64,000 nucleotides of DNA from a virus. Position numbers and translations under genes: made by a program. Each line of letters begins with the position of its first letter. Position 1 is the first letter of the stretch. Positions 24,737-33,800 of the stretch are shown one piece after another. The notes beneath the pieces are model-generated. The model did no database searches, had not been told where the DNA came from, and worked only from the letters and a program-made list of their open reading frames with translations. Where the stretch lies: IMG/VR virus record IMGVR_UViG_3300017917_004642, positions 19,577-83,576 of that record, one strand, 5' to 3'.

Positions 24737-25897
24737 ATGAACACCTTTCAAGAAGAAAACTCAATTAGCGGAGTATTTAACTGGGATATACCCAGTACGC
24801 TAACTGTGAACAAAAAAATTAAAACTAGCGATAAATCTAAAGTTTATTGTCACGATGACTATGCTGAAAATCTATATCAGCAAATCCTGGGCAATATCAA
24901 AGATGTACAGTCTTCTAAAGACCTAGTTCAAGGAGAGCTTTACAGTTGCAAGATTATCTCAATTAACGAACAATATGCATTGGCACAAACCGATGCTGGA
25001 CAAACTGTTTACATTGATCTTAAAAAAGAATACAAAGATGCAAATCGTTTGGGAATCACCGCAATGGATTTTGTTATTGGTGGTAAGATTGAGGCATTAG
25101 TTAGAAATTCTACAGGTACCTATTATGGTTCTGTAATTGAATGTTACATCCAGAATCTTAAATCTGAATTCTTTGAACAGATTAAAAAAGAATCTTCTGC
25201 ATACGAAGCTGTTGTTGAGTCGGTAAACAAGGGTGGATATATGGTGGACGTACAGGGAATCAAATGCTTCTTACCAGGATCACTTGCTGCCGCTAACAAG
25301 ATTACTGATTTTGATGCTTTCATCGGCAAAAAATTCTATGTTATGATTGACGGTTATGTACCTGCCAAAGACATTTTCGTTGTTTCTTATAAAAAGTACT
25401 TAACCAGGATCATGGACCAAAAGATCCAAGAGCTTGACCTAACTAAAAAATACAAAGGTCACGTAACTGGAACATCTAACTTTGGTGTATTTGTAGAATG
25501 GGAAGACATCTACACTGGCTTGATCCACAAGACTGAATTTGAAAATCAAGTTGTTTCTGGTTTCTATCCTGGTGACGAGATTGAATTCTACATCAAAGAA
25601 GTTAAAGAAGACAATAGATTGACCCTGACGTTCGGTCAGCCAGTCGAAAAAACCATGAGACTTTACGATCTGAAGAAACTAGCAGATGAGGGAAAGGGTC
25701 TGGAGGTTTATGCTTCTATTAAGCACAAGAGAAAAAATGGAGCTCTAGTTGAACTCATCGGTGAGAACCTGATGGCTTTAATTCCTCAGGAGAAACTAGA
25801 AAAGAGCAACAAAAACATTAAAACTGGCGATTCCCTGCTTGTTAAAATCTACCAGGTGGATCCAGTTTTAGGAAAAATATTTGCAAGACCAGTATAA
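24737..25897 (+). CDS. Ribosomal protein S1-like RNA-binding protein (four S1 modules)
   Basis: The 386-residue protein is built of S1 (OB-fold) RNA-binding modules. Residues about 65-138 form module 1. Residues 154-217 include AVVESVNKGGYMVDVQGIKC then FLPGS, the same signature as bacterial S1 domains. Residues 237-300 include KYKGHVTGTSNFGVFVEWED then GLIHKTE. Residues 321-386 form a more diverged fourth module (GALVELIGENLMALIP). S1 binds mRNA leaders and brings them to the 30S subunit. A phage copy could favour phage mRNAs or protect them; in a host that makes little use of Shine-Dalgarno sites this could matter. The gene opens a unit behind a GATATATAG box and its stop shares a base with the next start. 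Confidence 0.85.
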   Translation: MNTFQEENSISGVFNWDIPSTLTVNKKIKTSDKSKVYCHDDYAENLYQQILGNIKDVQSSKDLVQGELYSCKIISINEQYALAQTDAGQTVYIDLKKEYKDANRLGITAMDFVIGGKIEALVRNSTGTYYGSVIECYIQNLKSEFFEQIKKESSAYEAVVESVNKGGYMVDVQGIKCFLPGSLAAANKITDFDAFIGKKFYVMIDGYVPAKDIFVVSYKKYLTRIMDQKIQELDLTKKYKGHVTGTSNFGVFVEWEDIYTGLIHKTEFENQVVSGFYPGDEIEFYIKEVKEDNRLTLTFGQPVEKTMRLYDLKKLADEGKGLEVYASIKHKRKNGALVELIGENLMALIPQEKLEKSNKNIKTGDSLLVKIYQVDPVLGKIFARPV

Positions 25898-27294
25898 TGT
25901 CCAACCAGTCACATTTCGACAAAGCTCATGCACTCGCTTCCTCTGTTATAGGATTTGAGTTTGAATTCTTCTCTGATATGGTCAGAGGCAGAATTATTGA
26001 GTCTTTGTCGAAATTGCTGGGTAAGAAAATTGTACTTTCTTCTAAATATCATTCCAAAATTCCAGTAAGCGCTTCTACGTTTAAACTCGAACCTGATTAC
26101 TCAGGCGGAAGTAAAATGAATGAATTGATTACCGGCCCCATGCCTTATGCTGAGGCTATTCCTGTACTGATTAAAGTCCTTAATTGGATAGATGAAAATG
26201 GCTGGACCAATGACAAGTGTGCCTTCCAATTTTCAATAAGCTTCGATAACAGAGATCGAAAATTGGACAAGATGGAAAGACTTGATAGACTCAAGTTTAT
26301 TCTTGGTATTGATGAAAATGTAATCTATTCAAACTTCGGAAACCGAACTAACAACGTTTACGCTAAGTCAATAAAAAGAATAGTACCACAGAATAGATTT
26401 TCTATCTTAGAAAATGTAACTAGCATAGATCCGAAATTATTTAAATTGCCGGACGACAAATACTTTGGTGCTAATTTTACAAAACTCCCACAGGGCTATA
26501 TCGAAATAAGATATCTTGGAGGAAAAGACTATCAAAAGAAAGTTGGTGCAATTAGGGATGTTATTAATTACGTTGTACTATTTCTACATGATATACTTTC
26601 TGGCAAAAAGCCTTATGACAAAAATGATCTTGATCGTCTTAGAGAGATGATGAGAGAACACACTAAGGTTGTTAGAAGCTTCTCTGATCCAGATTCTTTC
26701 TTCATGAATTTCCCGGATTTTCACGTTCTTGTTGATTTGAAGGGTTATGAGGAGAACATTAAAACATATTGGTCTCACATCAGAGAAAAAATATTTGATC
26801 TTATCGTAGAAGGAGGTGTAAAATCTTGCTTCTTTAACTATGATACAGCTGTTGGCAGATTTCAGATTAAAGATGCAAAAAGCAAGGATGCAATCTTTAT
26901 CAAAGATGTTGACATACTAGATTCAAGAATAAAAAATGGAAAGATCTACAACTGCAGATTGTATGGCTGTGAGGTTAAAAATTCGGAAGTTTATGAATCA
27001 CAATTGATCAACGGAAACAAAGTCGTTGATTCTAAATTCCAATCATCTTCTGCAGATTATGGAAATGCTCTAGAAAATTGTTATATCGATTCACCTGGAA
27101 AGAAAATTGACTGTGACGTTAAAGGTGGAGTTATACGTAAGGCAGATCTTGGGCGAAATGCAGAGGTTAGCAAAGAAACTGAAAAGGTTAATGACTTTAA
27201 CGAGCTAAGACTAACAAGATTTATCACAGATTCAAGACTTAAGGATTTGAACGATCCTGCAAGAAAAATCAATTTCAAAAATTCTAATTACTAA
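25897..27294 (+). CDS. Amidoligase-like protein with C-terminal beta-helix-like repeats
   Basis: The 465-residue protein has an N-terminal pattern matching the amidoligase (glutamine-synthetase-like ATP-dependent carboxylate-amine ligase) family: G19-F-E-F-E-F near the start, LEPDYSGGSKMNELITGPM near residues 63-81, and AFQFSISFD near 110. These fit the strand-borne E-x-E, D-x-S...E-L and acidic-strand positions. From about residue 325 the chain turns into short repeating strands (DSRIKNGKIYNCRLYG), like a small right-handed beta helix or pentapeptide-type stack. Known family members form amide bonds on peptides or small molecules; the substrate here is unknown. It overlaps the S1-like gene by one base. 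Confidence 0.55.
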   Translation: MSNQSHFDKAHALASSVIGFEFEFFSDMVRGRIIESLSKLLGKKIVLSSKYHSKIPVSASTFKLEPDYSGGSKMNELITGPMPYAEAIPVLIKVLNWIDENGWTNDKCAFQFSISFDNRDRKLDKMERLDRLKFILGIDENVIYSNFGNRTNNVYAKSIKRIVPQNRFSILENVTSIDPKLFKLPDDKYFGANFTKLPQGYIEIRYLGGKDYQKKVGAIRDVINYVVLFLHDILSGKKPYDKNDLDRLREMMREHTKVVRSFSDPDSFFMNFPDFHVLVDLKGYEENIKTYWSHIREKIFDLIVEGGVKSCFFNYDTAVGRFQIKDAKSKDAIFIKDVDILDSRIKNGKIYNCRLYGCEVKNSEVYESQLINGNKVVDSKFQSSSADYGNALENCYIDSPGKKIDCDVKGGVIRKADLGRNAEVSKETEKVNDFNELRLTRFITDSRLKDLNDPARKINFKNSNY

Positions 27295-27295
27295 G

Positions 27296-28075
27296 ATGAC
27301 ACTAGAGGAACTAATACAGGAAATTAAAGATGATATTTCAGCAAGTTGCTCTTTGCCTTACAATCTGAATGACGACGAGATAATACGTATTATCAATCGT
27401 GCTAAGGCCTGGATGTATGATAACTATCAATACTCAGTGGAAAAAAGATACTTCGTTCTAGCGAATTATTTTTTCCAAACACCTCAGTTTAGAAACACCA
27501 GACAGATTCAACTTCCTCCGAAGATTGTGACCGTTTTTGACGTTAGACAAACCAACGGCAATGGAATTTCTGGAAACCCTGATAAAGACTTTAGCGATTC
27601 TAAATTGCTTGGATCTGAATTATTGCTTTCTCCATTTACTGGGGACAACTTAGTTTACCGTACAGTAATGTACTCTTACTTTGATTTAGCTCAGGCATAT
27701 GTTTTGCCGACCTACGCTTTTAACTGGAATAAAAACACCAAGAAGCTTACAATCTTAGGACGAGATCCAGCAAGAAGCGGAAATAACACGTCCACTGGAA
27801 CTGGAGCTGGACACATGGGTCAGGATTTGGCTGTTAGCTGTTTTGTTGCCATCGAAGACTATGAGTTATTCCAAGATGAATTGTTTGTTAGATACTGCAT
27901 GGCAAAAGCAAAAATTTCCCTTTCTAGAGTATTAAGTGCATTTGATTATAACCTGCCAGGTGGTGTAAAAGTTAACACATCCCTGATAAGACAAGATGGC
28001 GAAAGAGAACTTCAGGAGGTTATGGATATGATAAACGGCGAAAACACTCCGTCTTATTTCTTGCAATGGAATTGA
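27296..28075 (+). CDS. Probable virion connector/neck-type protein
   Basis: The 259-residue product has an N-terminal helical segment (EIIRIINRAKAWMYDNYQYS), a beta-rich centre with aromatic residues and a C-terminal helical part. The layout resembles phage head-to-tail connector or adaptor proteins, but no family can be named. It starts 1 base after the amidoligase-like stop and ends the unit. The length is similar to T4 neck protein gp14 (256), which is only suggestive. Confidence 0.4.
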   Translation: MTLEELIQEIKDDISASCSLPYNLNDDEIIRIINRAKAWMYDNYQYSVEKRYFVLANYFFQTPQFRNTRQIQLPPKIVTVFDVRQTNGNGISGNPDKDFSDSKLLGSELLLSPFTGDNLVYRTVMYSYFDLAQAYVLPTYAFNWNKNTKKLTILGRDPARSGNNTSTGTGAGHMGQDLAVSCFVAIEDYELFQDELFVRYCMAKAKISLSRVLSAFDYNLPGGVKVNTSLIRQDGERELQEVMDMINGENTPSYFLQWN

Positions 28076-28221
28076 CCTCCATACACTAAAAAATTAGTAA
28101 TGTACGCTTAAAAAAGTTTTTATCTCAGAATTGGGCAGGCCGATCTAAGAAGTAATTTCTAGATTATAAAAAAACTCAGAAAATTGATAAATTGCCTAGT
28201 TTTTCTTCTCTTTAATTTCTT

Positions 28222-28230
28222 GATATATAT
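28222..28230 (+). promoter_or_regulatory. Candidate late promoter box GATATATAT
   Basis: The box lies 16 bases before the gp25-like start, at the end of a 171-base gap (28076-28246). The rest of that gap holds no ORF and only weak imperfect hairpins (for example around 28143-28164, without a T run). Confidence 0.55.
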
Positions 28231-28246
28231 GGGAAACTAGATCCCA

Positions 28247-28618
28247 ATGATAGAGATTTATAACAGAGACCCCGGTGACCCATTTTACAAAAGTGATGTT
28301 ATAGAGATCACAGATCCTATCGAGATCTGCATTGGTCAGCTTAAAATGCTTCTGTTGACTATCAAGGGTGAGGTTCTCGGAGATCCATCTTTTGGATTAA
28401 GTCTGGAAGAGCTTGTTTTTAGCATGGATCTCTCACAGAAGACCTTAACCGACATCATAGATCGTAACATCAGAAACTATGTTCCCATGTTTTATCAGCT
28501 TGGCGGATACTTCAATGTTGAGTTTTATGCTGGTACCTCAAGAGATATTGTTTATCTAAATTTTTATATCCCAAGTTACGGAGGACAAAGTCCTTTAGTT
28601 TCTTTGAAAGTAACCTAA
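28247..28618 (+). CDS. 25: gp25-like baseplate wedge protein
   Basis: The 123-residue protein belongs to the GPW/gp25 family, which nucleates sheath assembly at the baseplate. The core I-K-G-E-V-L-G-D-P-S-F-G-L near residues 40-52, followed by an acidic helix (SLEELVFSMD), is the family signature; a beta hairpin closes the domain. The length is close to T4 gp25 (132). It is the first gene of a wedge operon and the gp6-like gene follows 6 bases later, the usual partner order. Confidence 0.87.
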   Translation: MIEIYNRDPGDPFYKSDVIEITDPIEICIGQLKMLLLTIKGEVLGDPSFGLSLEELVFSMDLSQKTLTDIIDRNIRNYVPMFYQLGGYFNVEFYAGTSRDIVYLNFYIPSYGGQSPLVSLKVT

Positions 28619-28624
28619 AACCAA

Positions 28625-30355
28625 ATGGCTAATAACATTTTTCAAAAAAATAACATTTTAGTAAGGGGTCTTTTAAACGACACCTACAATTTTCTGCAAA
28701 GAACTTACAATCAGACTAAAAATGTTTTCACTGTAGCTTCTGCTTGGGGTCAAATCCTGTTTGTTCTTGAGAACATTTCACAGCTTATTCTTTATTTCAT
28801 TGAAGATTCAATTACAGAATTAAACATCTATCAGGCAACAAGAGATTACTCGATTCGAAGTCTGGCTAGAATTGCTGGATATGATCCAGCTAGAGGTATG
28901 GCTGCACAGGGAGAAATCGAGCTAAGCTGGAACTTAAAAAGTGCCGATGTTGGTGGTGGTGCTGTTATTCTAAGTGGGAATCCTAGGATACAGTGCGAGC
29001 AAAATGGATTGGTTTACACTATCGTTCTAAATTCACCAACAGTAAAAATCCCCTTAAATCGGGGTGCTTCTTTCAATTTCAAGATTGTTCAGGGAGCTTT
29101 TGCTACAGCACAATTTACTGGAACTGGAGCAGCTTTACAGAGCTACAATGTGGTTTCAAGATCTGGTACTTTGATAGACCAATTCTATGTTAATATCTCA
29201 GTGAATGATAACCCATGGAAGAAATATTTCTCTTTGTATGATATTCCTCTTAATGCAAAGGGGTATCTAATTAAATCTGGTATTTCTGAAGGTATTGACA
29301 TCTATTTTGGTAACGGAAACTTTGGTCAGCCCCCACTAAAAGGAAGTATAATTAGAGTTGATTATTTGCAGACCAGCGGATTTAACGGCAACATTAAGGC
29401 ACAAAAAGATGCCCAGTTAACATATAGATTTCTTGACACTGGTACGGATCTTTTTGGTAAAGAGGTGAATTTGAATACTTATATAAGAATTGCCGGTATT
29501 CTGGATCCATCATTCGGTAGTGATCCTGAACCAATCGAATTAACAAGACTTGTTGCACCAAAAACAAGTAGAGCATTTGTTTTTGCAAATCCGGAGAATT
29601 ACGAGATCTACCTTCAGAGATTCAACATATTTTCGCAAATTCAGGCTTTTACAACGTTCGGAGATGATTTCTTAGATGATGATAATGTGGTTTACCTGTT
29701 CTTGATCCCTGACGTGAGCATCAGCATTCTTACCGGGCAAGACTATTTTGACATTCCGGTCGAGAATTTCATATTGACAACATCTCAAAAACTTTCCATC
29801 CTAAATTTAATAGAGGATTCTGGACAAATGATTGCCACAACTGTTGTAAAGATTCTAGATCCTCAGATTCAGAACTATGTGGGTAATTTGATTCTTTCAA
29901 TTTTTGAAGGCTACGATCCTGAAGTTATCAAAGACAAAGCAAGAACATCAATTTCTGAATATTTTCTAAATATTAAAAGAAGAGATAGAGTTCCAAAATC
30001 TGATATCATTGCGATTGTTGAAGCGATAGAGGGAGTAGATTCTGTCTCGTTTTATTTTGTTGGTCAGGCCAATGAAGAGTATCATTCAACCATCGATAGT
30101 CTTGCTAACGCTAGTACAGCACAGCTTAATAGACAGATAGGATTGGATGATTTTGGCGACATCATCATAAATTCCGGAGAGCTTGTCCTTCTTAGAGGCG
30201 GATGGACAGATAGATACGGAACTGCCTATGAGGTTGGTATAGTACCAGGTAAACCTTCGGCCTTGAATATTTCGATAGCGTCTGTCAACCAGAAGACCCT
30301 AAATAATCAGCTTAACTCAGAGCAAAGAGCAAGAATAATAGCACAAAATCAATAA
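28625..30355 (+). CDS. 6: gp6-like (baseplate J) wedge protein
   Basis: The 576-residue protein has the layout of the baseplate J/gp6 family. An N-terminal helical part (residues 1-85) is followed by an early module (YSIRSLARIAGYDPARGMAA). The long beta-rich central region has G-I-D-I-Y-F-G-N-G, typical of J-type proteins. A C-terminal domain near residues 430-490 carries KDKARTSISEYFLNIKR, then RVPKSDIIAIVEAIEGVDSV. T4 gp6 is somewhat longer (660). It lies directly after gp25, as in T4-type and P2-type phages. Confidence 0.82.
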   Translation: MANNIFQKNNILVRGLLNDTYNFLQRTYNQTKNVFTVASAWGQILFVLENISQLILYFIEDSITELNIYQATRDYSIRSLARIAGYDPARGMAAQGEIELSWNLKSADVGGGAVILSGNPRIQCEQNGLVYTIVLNSPTVKIPLNRGASFNFKIVQGAFATAQFTGTGAALQSYNVVSRSGTLIDQFYVNISVNDNPWKKYFSLYDIPLNAKGYLIKSGISEGIDIYFGNGNFGQPPLKGSIIRVDYLQTSGFNGNIKAQKDAQLTYRFLDTGTDLFGKEVNLNTYIRIAGILDPSFGSDPEPIELTRLVAPKTSRAFVFANPENYEIYLQRFNIFSQIQAFTTFGDDFLDDDNVVYLFLIPDVSISILTGQDYFDIPVENFILTTSQKLSILNLIEDSGQMIATTVVKILDPQIQNYVGNLILSIFEGYDPEVIKDKARTSISEYFLNIKRRDRVPKSDIIAIVEAIEGVDSVSFYFVGQANEEYHSTIDSLANASTAQLNRQIGLDDFGDIIINSGELVLLRGGWTDRYGTAYEVGIVPGKPSALNISIASVNQKTLNNQLNSEQRARIIAQNQ

Positions 30356-30356
30356 G

Positions 30357-30887
30357 ATGGCACAAAGTTATTCACCGTATTTTCCACAAGATACTGTTAA
30401 CGCATACACGGTTAATGGTGTAAAATTCAATTCGACAACAACGAATTTTGAAACAAGCAACGACCTGTATCTTTCCTCCGATAAAGCTTCTATCAGAGCA
30501 ACCAATATTGGGTGCCAGGGATATAGATCTGTAATAGCTAACTCTGTTGGTCAGCCTCAGTATGCTCCATGCACTACCTTTGCAGCATATCAAGAAATTA
30601 TGAAACAGATGGAGGTTACAAACCCAAGCAGAAGATACTATGAATTTGATCCTTTAGAGAATGTTGATGACGTGATGAACTCGATCAATGACAGAGTTTA
30701 TGAGGGATTTATATACAAAGATCAAATCTTCGAAAGAACAATGTCCAACCTTCTCTTTAAAGACCCAACTAAGAATTTAATTTTGAGATATTTCCAAAGA
30801 GTTGTTTACTCGTTGATTGAGACGACCAAGCAGATCAAGAATTATTTTAATTACACAGTACCTTTTAACAATAGAAGAGTTTTTTAA
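30357..30887 (+). CDS. Uncharacterised wedge-operon protein
   Basis: The 176-residue product is not recognised. The first half is Tyr/Asn/Ser-rich and probably beta; the second half is helical (NLILRYFQRVVYSLIETTKQ). It sits 1 base from both neighbours, between the gp6-like and gp7-like genes, so it is very likely a baseplate wedge component or an assembly factor for them. Confidence 0.55.
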   Translation: MAQSYSPYFPQDTVNAYTVNGVKFNSTTTNFETSNDLYLSSDKASIRATNIGCQGYRSVIANSVGQPQYAPCTTFAAYQEIMKQMEVTNPSRRYYEFDPLENVDDVMNSINDRVYEGFIYKDQIFERTMSNLLFKDPTKNLILRYFQRVVYSLIETTKQIKNYFNYTVPFNNRRVF

Positions 30888-30888
30888 A

Positions 30889-33800
30889 ATGGCAAATCTT
30901 GGTTTAAGATTCTATAATAAACAAGGTGATCCCTTAAATCTTGAGTACGTCGGGCCAACAGCTTCTGCTCCGTTGGACACGTCGTTTACTTACAGAACTA
31001 ATTCACAGAATACCACTCCTGGTCAGGGGTATATCTCTTTTTTGAATCTGTCAAGCAATCTGGTTTATATGAACCTGCTGGATGTAAGCGGGTTTGATCT
31101 AACCACTTGGTGTAATAGTGTAAATAACTCTGTTGCAAATGGAGCAAACGTTACTATCGTTTATACTTTTGCTCCAGCACAAACACTTACCTGTGTCATC
31201 TCCGGAATAACTATATCTAGTGGGGTTGCAACACTTGCTATTAGTTCAGCAATTGGACCTGTTAGTATTTCGAACGATGTTGTAATGTACTGTCAGACGA
31301 AGTATCAAAATCTTCCTGGTGGATATTTTTCAGGTACGGTTTATTTCAATGAAGTGTCTGCTGGACTGTATGAAAACGATCAAATTTTTATTGTTCAAGA
31401 ATTCGTAGATCCAGTTTCCAGTGCACGCTTTTTAGGTTATCCCCACACCGGATCTACTGGTGGTACTGGTCCTACATCTTGGAGGACAAGGTGGGATAAC
31501 AACACTTACGGAAATGTTGATGTTACGGACATTATCTTTACGTATCAGATAGAGGAGAATGATCCTGAAATTGATGGTGATCCTGCAATCATTAATTATC
31601 AGAACATAGCAATTCCAGTAATACAGAATAGCTCAGACTATGTACAGGGTGGATTTGTATATACTGCAGAATCACAAACTCCATCTAAAGCTCTTCAAAT
31701 TAATGTTGCCTTAAATTCTTCTGGTGCTGCTGCAGAAATCTACGAGAGAAAATTAATCGTAGAGGATTTAACATCTGGAACACCTGAGAAAATTCTAGAA
31801 CTTCAATTCTATGGTCAAATTATTGGAGAGGACGAAAGATTAAATGTACTAACTCAAAACCTGGGCAGGGCTTTCTATGGGACAGATTCTGTAATATTAA
31901 GGAATCATGATCCAAACGAGATATTTCCAAATTACGTTGAGATAAACGAAAAGAGAAAAGAGCTTATGATAGCCGGGGAAGAGATATTCCCTTACATCGG
32001 AAGTTATAAAGGTCTAATTGGTGCTCTTAAGTTTTTTGGATATCAAGATCTGAGAATCAAAGAATATTGGCTAAATCTAAACTACAATAAATTAACATTA
32101 CAGCCACTCCAGGAAAATCAGGCATTCCTGGATAACTATCTAAATACTCCATTTCCAAATCAGCAGATTGCTGTCGCAGATGTTTTGGAAAATGAGAATT
32201 CTGGAAAGTATCGTTTAGAACAGACATATGGTCCTAATTCCGATGGCGAGTATGTGCTAAACGTATCAAGCGAGAATACACTAGTTCCAAGCAGGACGTA
32301 CAAGAAAACTGCTCTGTTTGGTCTATATTACGATCTTGTTAACACGACAGATTCTGTAGACCCTTATGGATATCCAATTACACAGGAGACATTTGCGTTT
32401 ACCCAAGAGGAAGTACTCCTTAAGCTGTTTGCTCTAAAGGAAAGACTTAAGCAAAGCTATCTACCGTTAAATGCAAGAATAGTCGACATCACGGGAGAAG
32501 GTGTTTATTTCAACGTTTATAATACTAAAGAATGGACAGATTTTCTGGATCGAAGTGACGTAGAATCTGGAAACAATATCGAATTTATTGCAAACCCAGA
32601 TTTTGGGTTTATCGAAGATCTAAGAGCATTTGGAATCAGGAACAATCCTCTCTCCATACAGGCTCCGATGAACTATTACGATGTTGTCGACGTCTATGTT
32701 AGCGTTGCTGGTCCATCAGGTGATGCTTTCAGATTTGCAGGATCTACTGGTGATCTAGTTCAGAATTTTTCTGCAACAGGTGACAATCCAACAATCCAGC
32801 TATCCAGAGGAAAACAGTACAATTTTAACCTTGTTACTCCTGGATATGATCTGTATTTCACTACCCAACCAGGACTGAGTCAAATAGATCCTCTTGGTAT
32901 AGAAAATAATGGTGCTTCTGCTGGAACTGTTGTATTAAACGTTAATCCACAGGAACAGGATCAGATCTATTATTATTCCACTGTAAACACTGCAAAGCTC
33001 AGTGGTAGTGCTGATGTGTTTGATTCTCCTGTTTCTGATCTTGGTAATTTGATACAGCCCCTGTTCAACAACCAGCAATATACTGCTAGTCAAAATTCAT
33101 CATTGGTAACTTCCATTTCAAATTTTTACAATCTGAAAGAGAATGGACTGATTAAAAATCTTGGTGATGGATTGCAGGACCCGGTTGCTTTTGTTGATCC
33201 AACAACGGGTGAGACATACGAAAATCCAGTAGGAATGCCTATAGTTCTGGAACTTGTACTTGATAGATGGGTTTGGAATGACTTAGGTCAGAATTGGATT
33301 GCATTAGATCTTCCATCATTTACAAGCCAGCAAGCTGCACTTACGTGGGACACCATAGATTTTTCTGCATATAACGAAATAGAATGGATTATAGAGAAAA
33401 GTCAAAGTCAAACAGGGTCTGGGTATTACTTTTCGACCAGAGGATTTGCTGTTGATTTCTATAAGCTAGCACATTTCCTCCCGTACACTGGAGATTATAA
33501 CGTTACCTGTCTTCTATATGATTCTTTTAACTTTGTCAACAGAAAAATAGTTCAGACTGCAATTAAGGTTGCACCAAAGCAAATTACAATTGACGCCTGG
33601 ACTAGATACAGAGAAAATGAAATCTACCTTTGGGATCAAACAATTAGAGGATGGGATGCTTACGAATCCATTTGGGAGTATCCAGCGGAAGGTAAAACAT
33701 TTGACGATGTTTCAAAGCAAATACCAAAAGAGATTTTAGATTTTGCTGTTTACGGCAACAATTCTCAAGAAGGACAAACTTTACAGGTTAGATCTGATAT

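Noticed and set aside
28143-28164. A hairpin in the 171-base gap before the gp25-like gene
   Set aside because: The stem has a bulge and is followed by A rather than T residues, so it does not qualify as a forward terminator.
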